Source: Photobacterium sp. GB-56
GTDB lineage: Bacteria > Pseudomonadota > Gammaproteobacteria > Enterobacterales > Vibrionaceae
Length of the DNA: 64,000 bases
NCBI RefSeq assembly: GCF_003026105.1
Contig: NZ_PYNW01000005.1
Coordinates: forward strand, 124,001 to 188,000
Direction: 5' to 3'
Position 1 is the first letter of the stretch; every line of letters begins with the position of its first letter. Position numbers and translations under genes: made by a program. The notes under the pieces were generated by a model, which saw nothing but the letters and a program-made list of their open reading frames with translations, did not search any database and had not been told where the DNA came from. Below, piece by piece: positions 9,271 to 18,319 of this stretch.

Positions 9271-9589
9271 CCATGAACCTCTAACTATTGAAATCATTCA
9301 ATTTTGTATAATATCACGAAGTTATGTAAAACTGCTGCATTAAGTTTGCATTGAGCATTTTAAATTGTTGCAACTTTTTAATTAAGAGGGGATTTAACCG
9401 TAGAGTATGATTAGTAAAATGAAAATAATATCAGCAGTCAAAAAGACAAATTGAGGCGTTGAATATCATTTTATAAATTGATGTTATGCTTATTCCTTTG
9501 TTATCTTGATTACATTCGCACTTCATTTTTCCAACAAAAAAAGGAGCAGCAAATGCTACTCCTTATGTTCTATAGTTATAAAAATATAA
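9271..9589. other. Intergenic region between two minus-strand genes
   Basis: AT-rich, with the presumed promoter of the regulator gene on the right side of that gene and a terminator hairpin at 9535-9566 for the next gene. No further gene was seen. Confidence 0.4.
9535..9566 (-). terminator. Intrinsic terminator
   Basis: AAGGAGCAGCA pairs with TGCTACTCCTT (one C-A mismatch). Read on minus it ends in a run of T. It closes the gene at 9590-10042. Confidence 0.75.
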
Positions 9590-10042
9590 CTACTTTTGAA
9601 AGATCATATTGAATTCACGTTTCATTGGTGGATTTTGACGTGCTTTCTTAAGTTGCTTACACATATCTTTCACACAGCTATGAAGAACTTTATCAAGTGC
9701 AGATGCTTTGTATTCTGCTTGCTCTTCAGCACTCATGTCTTCAGGGAACGTTGTACCTTGCATTTCACTTAGGAAATCAACACCTGAGTAGCTTTGGCTT
9801 AGTGCAACTAGAGCATGAAATTGCTCGAAGTTATCTAATACATTTTGCGCACTTGCAGGCAGTGAATTCCATGCTTCGCGTGTACTTGGCTCAGAAACTT
9901 TGTAGACATTAACTAGCATATCAATAAGTTCTGCTGGTACTTTCTCAAACTTTACAACTTGACGAAGTTCTGGTGAACAGTCTTCTAGCGTTAACGTTTC
10001 TTCTTCAACGATTTGATCATCGTTTTTGTTCATCTCAGACAT
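9590..10042 (-). CDS. Conserved hypothetical protein, DUF3069-like
   Basis: The 150-residue cytoplasmic protein has an acidic start (MSEMNKNDDQIVEEE), then SPELRQVVKFEKVP, a central AWNSLPASAQNVLDNFEQFH block, and a basic end (KKARQNPPMKREFNMIFQK). This layout matches what I recall of a Vibrionaceae family annotated DUF3069; no biochemical role is known to me. There is no signal peptide or membrane helix. It is a single gene with its own terminator. The family assignment is from memory. Confidence 0.75.
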   Translation of the reverse strand: MSEMNKNDDQIVEEETLTLEDCSPELRQVVKFEKVPAELIDMLVNVYKVSEPSTREAWNSLPASAQNVLDNFEQFHALVALSQSYSGVDFLSEMQGTTFPEDMSAEEQAEYKASALDKVLHSCVKDMCKQLKKARQNPPMKREFNMIFQK

Positions 10043-10277
10043 GGCTTTTTCCTACAGCATAAGTTTAAGGAGGAGAATCCTATATTTCTAACGTCAAATG
10101 TCAATATATCATGTAGAGAACAGTAATAAATCGATGTTTTACCTTGATGTGATTATTGTCCCATCATGCTTAAAAAGCTTGTTTTTATCTCAACTATTGA
10201 TCCATTGTAAGCCTAAATTAAATTAGGCATGTAAAATGCTTAATAACTTAGACTAAAAATACTCTTAAGGTATCTTG

Positions 10278-11252
10278 ATGAAGCCGATGAACATTTTATT
10301 AGTTGATGATGTCTTATCTGAACGACTGTATCTTGAACTAAGGTTGAAAAATCTGGGTCATATGGTTAAAGCTTTTTCTTCAGGACAGGATGCACTTAAC
10401 AGTTATGCTAGCTTTGATCCCGATTTAGTGCTTTTAGATATCTGTATGCCAGATATGCAAGGTACTGAACTTGCACAGAAAATACGTGCGTGTTTTCCTG
10501 AATGGGTACCAATTATATTTCTGAGTGCGCATTCAGAGCCTGAACTCATCGCAGAGGCGATTGATAAAGGTGGCGATGATTATCTGATCAAGCCTGTTAA
10601 TAGCATGGTGCTATCGGCTAAAATTAAAGCTATGCAACGTATATCGGTCATGAGACGCCAATTAAAACAAACCTCAATTCAGCTACAGCAAGCAAATGAT
10701 CTATTGTCACAGCAAGTCAATGAAGATGGCCTTACTACTTTAGCCAATCGTCGTTATCTCGATCAAAAATTGAGTGAGCTAGTGTCGCTACATGGCCGAA
10801 ATGGTTTGCCGCTAACGATTATTATGCTTGATGTCGATCACTTCAAATCATTCAATGATCATTATGGTCATATTGAAGGAGATACTATCTTAAAGCTGTT
10901 GGCATATCAGTTGAAAACTAAATTCAGCCGTGCGGGAGAAATTTGTGCACGATATGGTGGTGAAGAGTTCGTTATCCTTCTAAGTAATTGTAATAGTCAA
11001 CAAGCTATCAAAGAGTGTGAACGCTTGAAAGAAGGGATTATCTCTTTAGCAATTAAACATGAATATTCTGATACAGCGAAAATTTTAACCGTGAGCCAAG
11101 GTGCTATTTCTTGGATACCTACAGGTTTAGAAAGTATTGAGAATTTATATCAGGAAGTAGATAAGTTGCTTTATCAAGCGAAAGCAAAAGGGCGTAATCA
11201 TTATGTTGCTGCGGATTACCTTAATCTACCTGTTGATCAAAGTGAAAACTAA
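10278..11252 (+). CDS. Response regulator diguanylate cyclase (REC-GGDEF)
   Basis: The 324-residue protein joins a receiver domain (residues 4-120; acidic pair D10/D11, phospho-acceptor D54 in LLDICMPDM, K105 in YLIKP) through a coiled linker to a GGDEF domain (about 150-315). The active site reads RYGGEEF (GGEEF at 227-231), so it should make cyclic di-GMP from GTP. The inhibitory-site position reads RAGE (218-221) where RxxD is usual. The ATG at 10278 has AAGG 7 nt upstream and is preferred over TTG 10275. No sensor kinase is adjacent, so the activating kinase is unknown. Confidence 0.93.
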   Translation: MKPMNILLVDDVLSERLYLELRLKNLGHMVKAFSSGQDALNSYASFDPDLVLLDICMPDMQGTELAQKIRACFPEWVPIIFLSAHSEPELIAEAIDKGGDDYLIKPVNSMVLSAKIKAMQRISVMRRQLKQTSIQLQQANDLLSQQVNEDGLTTLANRRYLDQKLSELVSLHGRNGLPLTIIMLDVDHFKSFNDHYGHIEGDTILKLLAYQLKTKFSRAGEICARYGGEEFVILLSNCNSQQAIKECERLKEGIISLAIKHEYSDTAKILTVSQGAISWIPTGLESIENLYQEVDKLLYQAKAKGRNHYVAADYLNLPVDQSEN

Positions 11253-11433
11253 TATTGTGAGTTAATAGAGTAAGTTATTGTTGTCTGAAAAGCAGACAAA
11301 CTGTAATTTTACAGCTTGCTGTTGGCATATAACGTGATAATCTCTTGTTAAGAACAAAAATAAAGCTTCAATGTAGTCGTTAATATATCGATATTATCTA
11401 ATTTTAATGAGTTAGTTTTATAAAGGGTGAAAG

Positions 11434-12099
11434 ATGGGCATGGAAATTAATTTAACGCAAAATCAAGCTCGCGTAATTGGTTGTATGCTTGAAAAAGAAA
11501 TCACAACTCCAGATCAATACCCATTGACACTTAATGCGTTAACCACGGCATGTAATCAAAAAAGTAGCCGTGAACCTGTTATGTCACTTGATGAAGCAAC
11601 AGTACTCGACACTGTTGAGGAATTAAAAGCAAAACGTATGGTTGCCGATGTCAGCAGTTTTGGTAGTCGAGTATCAAAATTTCAACATCGCTTCTGTAAT
11701 ACCGAGTTTGGTAGTTTACAATTTACAAAACAAGAGCTCGGAGCAATGATAGTGTTATTACTTCGAGGGCCGCAAACTGCCGGTGAAATTCGTACTCGTA
11801 CTAATCGGTTGTGTGAATTTACTGACGTACGTGAAGCTGAAGCTGTGTTAACTAAGCTATCAAGTGATGAGAAAGGCCCATATGTTGTAAAACTACCTCG
11901 AGAGCCAGGTAAACGTGATTGTCGTTACATGCATTTGCTAAGTGGTCAGATTGATATTTCAGCATATGAAAGTGCAGTACAAGCTGTAACAAGTGGTTCA
12001 GGCAATAATGAACGTATTAGCCAACTTGAAAACGATGTAGAAGAATTAAAACAAAAAGTGGCAGAGTTACAGGCAATCATTACTTCATTAACTGAATAG
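11434..12099 (+). CDS. YceH family protein (DUF480)
   Basis: The 221-residue product matches the YceH family: LTQNQARVIGCMLEKEITTPDQYPLTLNAL at the start, CNQKSSREPVMSL, LLLRGPQTAGEIRTRTNRL, and a C-terminal coiled coil (LENDVEELKQKVAEL). The family contains two winged-helix-like domains and is widely conserved in gammaproteobacteria; its role is not settled. A second ATG two codons in is an alternative start. A terminator follows at 12171. Confidence 0.9.
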   Translation: MGMEINLTQNQARVIGCMLEKEITTPDQYPLTLNALTTACNQKSSREPVMSLDEATVLDTVEELKAKRMVADVSSFGSRVSKFQHRFCNTEFGSLQFTKQELGAMIVLLLRGPQTAGEIRTRTNRLCEFTDVREAEAVLTKLSSDEKGPYVVKLPREPGKRDCRYMHLLSGQIDISAYESAVQAVTSGSGNNERISQLENDVEELKQKVAELQAIITSLTE

Positions 12100-12170
12100 A
12101 TCTGATTAAATGGATACGTTTAGCATTGTTTTATTGCGCTATTAAACCATCCATGATTGAATACCCACAC

Positions 12171-12203
12171 GAACAGGTTCAGCATTGCTGAACCTGTTTT
12201 TGT
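12171..12203 (+). terminator. Intrinsic terminator
   Basis: AACAGGTTCAGC pairs with GCTGAACCTGTT around a short loop, followed by TTTTG. It ends the yceH-like transcript just before the UPF0213 gene. Confidence 0.85.
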
Positions 12204-12223
12204 TTTCATGAGACGAGTATTGG

Positions 12224-12532
12224 ATGAGTAAAGAAACGACAAAAGACGTAACATCTTGGTATGTCTATTTAATCAGAACTTCCTCTAATACGTTATATTG
12301 CGGTGTAACGACCGATATAGAGCGTCGGTTTGCAGAGCATCAACACGGTAAAAAAGGTGCAAAGTACCTTAAAGGAAAAGGACCACTCACATTGGCTTGG
12401 TCGCAAAAAGTACTCAATAAGCGTGATGCGATGGTGTTTGAATATAAAATAAAAAAAACACTGACTAGAGCACGCAAAGAACAGTTAATAAAAATAAACA
12501 CTGATCTTTATCTGTTATTTCCGCAAAATTAA
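12224..12532 (+). CDS. GIY-YIG nuclease superfamily protein (UPF0213, YhbQ-like)
   Basis: The 102-residue protein is one compact GIY-YIG domain: WYVYLIRTSSNTLYCGVT supplies the two core tyrosine strands, followed by IERRFAEHQHG with the catalytic arginine and a late glutamate in MVFEYKIK. It matches the YhbQ/UPF0213 group in length and order. Members are single-domain nucleases; the cellular substrate is uncertain. The gene stands alone after a terminator. Confidence 0.9.
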   Translation: MSKETTKDVTSWYVYLIRTSSNTLYCGVTTDIERRFAEHQHGKKGAKYLKGKGPLTLAWSQKVLNKRDAMVFEYKIKKTLTRARKEQLIKINTDLYLLFPQN

Positions 12533-12684
12533 GCCGCAGTAACATACAATCCTCATCCGCTGTAAAGCATATTGATAACTAATTGTTTTTAAACAGTTAG
12601 CCGAAAGGACAAAAATTTTACTGTTATTCGCGCCAGAAATGGCACTAATTATGTAAGACATAACCTCAACGGAGGGCGTATAAC

Positions 12685-13251
12685 ATGCAACAGAATAATA
12701 AGGTTTACTATATGGCTACCAATGCCACTATTTACAAAGTACAAATGAACGTGGCAGACATGGATCGACATGTCTATTTAGATCAGCAACATACTATTGC
12801 TTGTCATCCATCAGAAACTTTACAACGTTTCATGTTACGCGTCATTGCTTGGGGCTTAAATGCGGATCACAACTTGCAGTTTACAAAAGGTGTAAGTAGT
12901 ACGGAAGAGCCTGATTTATGGACGAAAAGTTTAATTGACGATATTGAATTATGGGTTGAGCTTGGCTTGCCTGATGAGAAACGTATCCGTAAAGCGTCAC
13001 ATAAATCAGAGAAGGTGATTATTTTTGCTTATGGTGATAATGCCGCTTCTATTTGGTGGCAAGCAAATGAAAGTAAAATCAATGCATTAGATAATGTTTC
13101 TGTGGTCTATATTCGCGATGAAGTGTTGAAACAGCTAGAAAGTGTGGTGGAACGTACCATGCAATTACAGCTAACAATCGAAGGTGAACAGGCTTGGTTG
13201 AGTGCGGCGAATGCGAACGTAACAATCATCCCTGAATGGTGGAAGCGCTAA
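12685..13251 (+). CDS. yaeQ: YaeQ family protein
   Basis: The sequence follows the YaeQ family closely: ATIYKVQMNVADMDRHVYLDQ, ACHPSETLQRFMLRVIAWGL, ELGLPDEKRIRKA and IWWQANESK. The family has a PD-(D/E)XK nuclease-like fold, and its function is unclear. The start is ambiguous: ATG 12685 follows a strong GGAGGG site, while ATG 12712 would give the usual family N-terminus (MATNATIYK, 179 residues). I kept the first because its ribosome site is better. Confidence 0.9.
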   Translation: MQQNNKVYYMATNATIYKVQMNVADMDRHVYLDQQHTIACHPSETLQRFMLRVIAWGLNADHNLQFTKGVSSTEEPDLWTKSLIDDIELWVELGLPDEKRIRKASHKSEKVIIFAYGDNAASIWWQANESKINALDNVSVVYIRDEVLKQLESVVERTMQLQLTIEGEQAWLSAANANVTIIPEWWKR

Positions 13252-13687
13252 TTTTAATTATTAAATGTTTCGCTTAACATTGGTTGTATACGAATAATTT
13301 ACGACATAACCCCGAAGTGGATTAGTAGCGAGTTAAACGTGTCATACCGTAAGTTATAATGTTAAGACCAAACATACTAGGTGACGTAGACGAGTCTATG
13401 TCACCTTTTTTTTGCTTGTTTTATGATTTGATTCAGTTTTTATTAGTCGGTGCCTTATATAATAAAGCAGTGTCAGCTTTACGTTTTTGTAAGTTGTGAT
13501 TAATTATGATTATCAATATTGAAACAGTTTTATCAGTATTAAGTGAGTTTCTTATCTTTGTCATTATGCAATCATAACTAAGACGCATTATGCTACTTAT
13601 CCCTTATTACAAAACAATGTAGGGCTGTATCAACAGCGTGAAATATCAGAGAGTATTCATTCATCTTGCTGCGAATAAGGACGATTT
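13252..13687. other. Intergenic region, 436 bp
   Basis: Contains the terminator at 13379-13414. The remainder is AT-rich upstream sequence for the YdcF-like gene. No gene was seen. Confidence 0.4.
13379..13414 (+). terminator. Intrinsic terminator
   Basis: AGGTGACGTAGAC pairs with GTCTATGTCACCT (one mismatch) and is followed by eight T. It closes the yaeQ transcript from about 130 bp downstream. Confidence 0.85.
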
Positions 13688-14353
13688 ATGCCTAAACGAA
13701 TTTATGAACTAGCAACCATAATTTGGGATTATCACCAGTTGAATCATGAGATAGTAAAGAGTGATTGTATCTTTGTGCTAGGAAGTAACGATGAACGTGT
13801 CGCTGAGCGAGCGGTAGAACTTTATAAGCAAGGACTTGCACCTTGTATCATTTTCTCTGGTGGCGTCGGTGAGCTAACCGAAGGCTTATTTAACACTTCA
13901 GAAGCCGAACATTTTGCAAAAATAGCGCTAGATATGGGGGTGCCAAAAGAGGCGATTTTGATTGAGCCTGAGTCAACCAATACAGGTGAGAATGTCCTTT
14001 TTACCCGTCGTTTATTACAGCAAAAAGGGCTGACACCGAGCAGCTTTATTCTCGTTCAAAAGCCTTTTATGGAGCGACGTACACTGGCGACGTTTGAACA
14101 ACAATGGCCTAACATGAAAGCTATCGTGACATCTCCGGTAATTCGTTTTGATGATTATGCAAATGATACAATCAGTTTTGGTGATTTGATTAACGTGATG
14201 GTTGGTGATTTACAGCGTATCCGTTTTTACCCAGAGTTAGGATTCTCAACACCACAACCAATACCTAATGAAGTATGGGATGCGTTTGAGCGTTTAGTCA
14301 GTTACGGTTTTGATCAGCATTTATCAGCAGAATTAACAGCAAAAGCGTCTTAA
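13688..14353 (+). CDS. YdcF/ElyC-family protein (DUF218)
   Basis: The 221-residue protein has the DUF218 layout: IFVLGSNDERVAERAVELY, then IIFSGGVGE, then EPESTNTGENVLFTRRLL, then FILVQKPFMERRTL. The family includes E. coli YdcF and the envelope-related SanA/ElyC proteins; this one lacks a membrane anchor, so it is closest to cytoplasmic YdcF. YdcF binds S-adenosylmethionine, but its reaction is unknown. A convergent terminator separates it from yibL. Confidence 0.87.
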   Translation: MPKRIYELATIIWDYHQLNHEIVKSDCIFVLGSNDERVAERAVELYKQGLAPCIIFSGGVGELTEGLFNTSEAEHFAKIALDMGVPKEAILIEPESTNTGENVLFTRRLLQQKGLTPSSFILVQKPFMERRTLATFEQQWPNMKAIVTSPVIRFDDYANDTISFGDLINVMVGDLQRIRFYPELGFSTPQPIPNEVWDAFERLVSYGFDQHLSAELTAKAS

Positions 14354-14440
14354 TGCTTTTATCGTATAGTATTGGTTAAAGAAGATGAGCTGAGTTGATT
14401 TTTATTTAATAACTTATAGTTTAGAAAGTCGTTTAGAAAG

Positions 14441-14473
14441 CAAAAAGGCGAACAATGAATGTTCGCCTTTTTC
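14441..14473. terminator. Bidirectional terminator
   Basis: AAAAAGGCGAAC pairs with GTTCGCCTTTTT around AATGAAT. A-run and T-run flank the stem, so it can end both the YdcF-like gene (plus) and yibL (minus). Confidence 0.88.
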
Positions 14474-14491
14474 TTTGACACTTAAAGTCTA

Positions 14492-14848
14492 TTAAAATGC
14501 TTTAGGTGCGTAACCTGTAACTTCTTTTAAACCCATGCTGCGGCCTAAAGCCGTCATAGGGTGAACAACAACTAGGCCTTTAACTGTTTTCTTCAGTTTG
14601 CCCATATCTGCTTGTTCAGCTTTAGTTAGTACACGGTTAAAAGCAAGAGACTTAACATCTTTACCTTTGCTACTCACTTCAGATGATTTACGGTGTTTAA
14701 CGTTTTGAGCTTTTTTATTTAGCTTGGTAAGCTCATCTTTAAACTGTTTGATGATAACTTTGTCATCTCGTTGAATAGCAGCAGCAAGTTTACGCTGGCA
14801 CTTGTCCATACGGTTATTAAGATTTTGAAGCTCTTGGTTTAAATTCAT
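14492..14848 (-). CDS. yibL: YibL family ribosome-associated protein
   Basis: The 118-residue basic protein begins with a coiled coil (QELQNLNNRMDKCQRKLAAA) and ends with the strongly conserved YibL block: TKAEQADMGKLKKTVKGLVV, then HPMTALGRSMGLKE. E. coli YibL copurifies with ribosomes, and its role is unclear. The gene is single and closed by a shared terminator. Confidence 0.9.
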   Translation of the reverse strand: MNLNQELQNLNNRMDKCQRKLAAAIQRDDKVIIKQFKDELTKLNKKAQNVKHRKSSEVSSKGKDVKSLAFNRVLTKAEQADMGKLKKTVKGLVVVHPMTALGRSMGLKEVTGYAPKAF

Positions 14849-15129
14849 GTGTTTTCATTACCTTCGTATTTACGCTCGCAATACACCAAATCGCAGTGTT
14901 TTCAGCGAGTAGGGTATTGAGTTCTGAATATTATACCTTATATATGCTAAATCGTGAGCAATATCATGAAAGTATTTTTAGTTCTGATAGGGAAACAGAC
15001 TTAAAAGCAGCACGACTCATCTTTGGTGACATGGTATAGCGCTTATTTTAGCCACTTATCGGACAGTAAACCGTGTTTGTATTGTGGTTCTTTTTTGATA
15101 AATATCGACTTACTTAAGAGGTAAGAGTG

Positions 15130-15447
15130 ATGATTAATTGGCCGTGTTTCTTTAAGTTAGAAGGTGATGATGAACTCATTTACCTAGGCTCAGAAAGTGA
15201 CTTAATGGATGAATGCCAGTCACTTATTTGGAGTGATGCAGATGTTATCGTCGATAGTGATGGTCAACAGTTTACGTTTACTCTTTCCAAAAACAATACG
15301 TTTTGCTTTCAAATGCAAGGTGATCCTCTATCATTAGGGGCCGTGACAGCTTTGATTCAAGCCCATGAATTTTCAAAAGCAGAAATATGTTTAACCAAAA
15401 TTCAGTTTAGAGCAATAGATGATGCGATTGAATCATTGTCATTTTAA
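15130..15447 (+). CDS. Small conserved protein, DUF4144-like
   Basis: The 105-residue cytoplasmic product begins MINWPCFFKLEGDDELIYLG and ends with IQAHEFSKAEICLTKIQF plus an acidic helix. This pattern agrees with what I recall of DUF4144, a Vibrionaceae family of unknown role. ATG 15130 with GAGG 8 nt upstream is preferred over GTG 15127. It converges on the AraC-type gene; no terminator is obvious between them. Confidence 0.75.
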   Translation: MINWPCFFKLEGDDELIYLGSESDLMDECQSLIWSDADVIVDSDGQQFTFTLSKNNTFCFQMQGDPLSLGAVTALIQAHEFSKAEICLTKIQFRAIDDAIESLSF

Positions 15448-15521
15448 CAATAAAAGGTTTGTTTATTTATCAACGCTTAATCGGCCTAATCATTTCTAAC
15501 CAGAAAGTTAAAACACACCTT

Positions 15522-16403
15522 TTAGACCTTAGCATCAAGTTTATAAGTACGCCGATATTCACGCGGAGTCATACTCTTATATTGTTTAAACTGGCGGTTA
15601 AAATTGGCTTGATTTCGATAACCGACTTGCTCTGCAACATGAGAAATAGGGTCACGGCTTGATACCAATAATTCAGATGCATGGTTTAAGCGAAGTTTCT
15701 TCAGATATTGGATAAAGGTTTCATTAAAATGCTGTTCAAATAAGCGATGAATTGTAGTGCTTTCACTGGTACAGATAAAGTTAGCCACATCTTCTAACGT
15801 TATAGGTTCAGCGTAATGTTGATCGATAAATGCACACAGACGCTCAATTTTCTCTTTATTACATTGGTCGTGGTTTTTGCTTTCAACATTATGGGAGAGC
15901 AAGGTTTGACTGGCTTTATCTTGGCAAAGCGCTTCAAATATATGAATCAAGGCAGCCAATAAGTTAATCGGATCAAAATGTTTTTCATCGATAGCCTCGA
16001 CGATAGTGATCACCTTTTGTGTCGTCTCTGGGCTAAAAAGTAAGCCTTTCTCTGCGCGCTTTAGTAGCGAGTCAACTTTCCTTAACTCCTGACAACTGAA
16101 CATCATATTCGCGATCCAGTCTTGCTTAAACCACACCACCAAAGTTTCATAGTCTTTGCTATCAGGAGGGTTAATTGACTCGATGCCATGCGGCACATTA
16201 GGTGCAATTAAGATCATCGTGGCTTGATCGAAGTCATCTTGGTAGTGACCAATATGACAGCGTGAGCGGAAGTTACGGTGGATCAGTAACTCAAATTCTT
16301 TTTGGTGATAATGCCAACTAAACTCTTTTGCCGGCTCTAGGATCTTTTTAAATCGCCATGAGCAACCTATACGCTGTGGTACCTTTTCTAATGTCGCTTT
16401 CAA
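15522..16403 (-). CDS. AraC-family transcriptional regulator
   Basis: The 293-residue protein has an N-terminal cupin-like sensor domain (about residues 20-110; SWHYHQKEFELLIH, then IAPNVPHGIES) and a C-terminal double helix-turn-helix (about 190-285; TLEDVANFICTSESTTIHRL, then ISHVAEQVGYRNQANFNRQF). The fold resembles sugar-responsive regulators such as ChbR. It is divergent from a PTS permease gene, with a repeated operator between them, so it probably controls that permease in response to its sugar. The target assignment is inferred from position. Confidence 0.92.
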   Translation of the reverse strand: MKATLEKVPQRIGCSWRFKKILEPAKEFSWHYHQKEFELLIHRNFRSRCHIGHYQDDFDQATMILIAPNVPHGIESINPPDSKDYETLVVWFKQDWIANMMFSCQELRKVDSLLKRAEKGLLFSPETTQKVITIVEAIDEKHFDPINLLAALIHIFEALCQDKASQTLLSHNVESKNHDQCNKEKIERLCAFIDQHYAEPITLEDVANFICTSESTTIHRLFEQHFNETFIQYLKKLRLNHASELLVSSRDPISHVAEQVGYRNQANFNRQFKQYKSMTPREYRRTYKLDAKV

Positions 16404-16445
16404 ATTCTGAACCCCTAAGATGATTTTAACTAAAAAATAAGAACT

Positions 16446-16544
16446 GATAGAAAAGTATTATTTTCTAGCAACATAGTATCGAAATTACCGCTAAAAATAC
16501 GGTTGTGATAAAAAAGTATTACTATCTGGTAAAAAAGTATCAAA
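16446..16544. promoter_or_regulatory. Repeated operator array between AraC regulator and PTS gene
   Basis: Two 38-bp direct repeats lie at 16446-16483 and 16507-16544 and agree at 30 of 38 positions by eye. Each holds two AGTAT cores 21 bp apart (16454, 16475; 16515, 16536). Pairs of half-sites two helical turns apart in direct orientation are the classic binding pattern of AraC-family proteins. The array sits in the divergent promoter region and could serve both genes. Confidence 0.7.
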
Positions 16545-16687
16545 GCTTGATTGGTGAAAAGATTATTGTATGGCTAAAGGCAAGCGTAGGGATAAACAAT
16601 GAATGTTGTCCGTATACTTAAGGTGAAATATAAATTCCCCCTTATATTTCACCTGCCTTATCTATCCTCTATAAAAGGCATACATAT

Positions 16688-18169
16688 ATGGTTAATTTCG
16701 CTTATTTTCAGCGATTAGGTAAAGCATTGATGCTGCCTATCGCGACATTACCGATAGCGGCGTTATTGCTGCGCTTTGGACAACCCGATTTGTTAGACAT
16801 CTCTTTTATTGCCAAAGCGGGTAGCAGTATTTTTGATAATCTTCCCTTAATCTTTGCTTTAGGTATTTCGGTAGGTTTATCAAAAGACGGCTCAGGTGCT
16901 GCAGCATTAGCTGGGGTTGTGGGTTATTTTATTTTGACACAAGCGACAACGGCTATTAATCCTGACGTAAAACTAGGATTCTTTGCTGGCATTATTGCCG
17001 GTATTATTTCAGGGCATGCTTATAATTATTCCTATCAAGCAAAAATGCCTGATTTCTTAGCGTTTTTCTCAGGGAAGCGATTAACCCCGATTGTTGCTGG
17101 ATTGTGCTGTTTAATTATGGCTGTCGTATGCGGTGAAGTATGGGTATATGTGCAGCAAGGTATTGATAATTTCAGTGGGTGGATAGCTCATAGTGGCTAT
17201 ATCGGTGAATTTATTTATGGCGTATTAAATCGTGCGTTAATACCTTTAGGTCTACATTACTTCCTACATTCTGTGTTCTGGTTCAGTCTTGGCGAATGTA
17301 CCAAAGTGTCGTATGAACTCGGTTCATCACTGCATCAGATTTGTTTAAACCCAAGTATTGTTTCACATTTATCAATAGGGCAAATGGTGCCGAATATTGA
17401 TGGTTCAGTTATTACTAAGATTGCTGATATTACAACCCGTGGTGATTTAAATCGTTTCTTTGCTGGCGACCCAACTGCTGGTGTTTATATGGCGTGGGCA
17501 TATCCAGTAATGATGGGCGGTTTACCTGGAGCGGCTCTAGCCTTAACGCTAGCATCTCCGAAAAACAAACGTAAGTTAGTCGGTGGAATGTTGTTATCAC
17601 TTGCTTTTACAGCATTTTTAACCGGTATTACAGAGCCGATTGAATTTAGCTTCCTATTTATCGCGCCAGTTTTATACGGTATTCATGCACTGTTATCTGG
17701 TGTATCGATGGTGATTTGTAACTCACTGGGTATCTTACATGGTTTTGGATTCTCAGCTGGATTGATTGATTTTGTTCTCAACTGGGGACTAGCAACGAAG
17801 CCATGGTTACTGGTGCCATTAATTGGTGCTTATTTTATGATTTATTTTGTGATTTTCTACTTTGTTATCAAGGTATTTAAATTACCTACACCTTCAGTTG
17901 ATGATGACGAAAGTAAAGTATCACAAGAAGTCGGGCTTAATCCTGTGGCTTATATTGAAGCGTTGGGTGGCGAAAGTAATATTATCTCTGTTGATGCGTG
18001 TATTACACGACTTCGTTTAGGTGTGAATGACTGTAGTTTATTTGATGAAGAAGCACTTAAAGCCCTTGGTTCAAAAGGTGTAGTGCGGATTGGTAAGAAA
18101 AGTGCACAGGTAATTTTAGGTCCTAAAGCGGAATCTATAGCCAATAGTATTAAGGCGACGATGAGTTAA
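16688..18169 (+). CDS. PTS sugar transporter, EIICB (GlcNAc/glucose family)
   Basis: The 493-residue protein has a hydrophobic EIIC domain (about 1-390, roughly ten membrane helices, with GITEPIEFSFLFIAPVLYGI) followed by an EIIB domain whose phosphorylated cysteine is C438 in DACITRLRL. There is no fused EIIA, so phosphate should come from a separate EIIA such as Crr. It resembles NagE/PtsG-type permeases that import and phosphorylate hexoses or amino sugars; the sugar cannot be read from sequence. Divergent from its likely AraC regulator. A terminator follows. Confidence 0.92.
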   Translation: MVNFAYFQRLGKALMLPIATLPIAALLLRFGQPDLLDISFIAKAGSSIFDNLPLIFALGISVGLSKDGSGAAALAGVVGYFILTQATTAINPDVKLGFFAGIIAGIISGHAYNYSYQAKMPDFLAFFSGKRLTPIVAGLCCLIMAVVCGEVWVYVQQGIDNFSGWIAHSGYIGEFIYGVLNRALIPLGLHYFLHSVFWFSLGECTKVSYELGSSLHQICLNPSIVSHLSIGQMVPNIDGSVITKIADITTRGDLNRFFAGDPTAGVYMAWAYPVMMGGLPGAALALTLASPKNKRKLVGGMLLSLAFTAFLTGITEPIEFSFLFIAPVLYGIHALLSGVSMVICNSLGILHGFGFSAGLIDFVLNWGLATKPWLLVPLIGAYFMIYFVIFYFVIKVFKLPTPSVDDDESKVSQEVGLNPVAYIEALGGESNIISVDACITRLRLGVNDCSLFDEEALKALGSKGVVRIGKKSAQVILGPKAESIANSIKATMS

Positions 18170-18192
18170 AATTTTGAGTTAATTTTTAAGCT

Positions 18193-18229
18193 AAAAGGAG
18201 TAACTGTCCAACCAGTTACTCCTTTTTTG
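18193..18229 (+). terminator. Intrinsic terminator
   Basis: AAAAGGAGTAACTG pairs with CAGTTACTCCTTTT around a 6-base loop and runs into T. It closes the PTS gene. Confidence 0.88.
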
Positions 18230-18319
18230 TTTACTTTTTTCGATTAAATATTCATTTAAATGTCGTCTTAACCATTTGTAGATTGCACAAGGTTTAAGAT
18301 GGAAGTAGAAATAAGTTTC

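Noticed and set aside
14946..15041. 31-codon plus-strand frame between yibL and the DUF4144-like gene
   Set aside because: No ribosome site precedes the ATG, and there is no membrane helix or other sign of selection.
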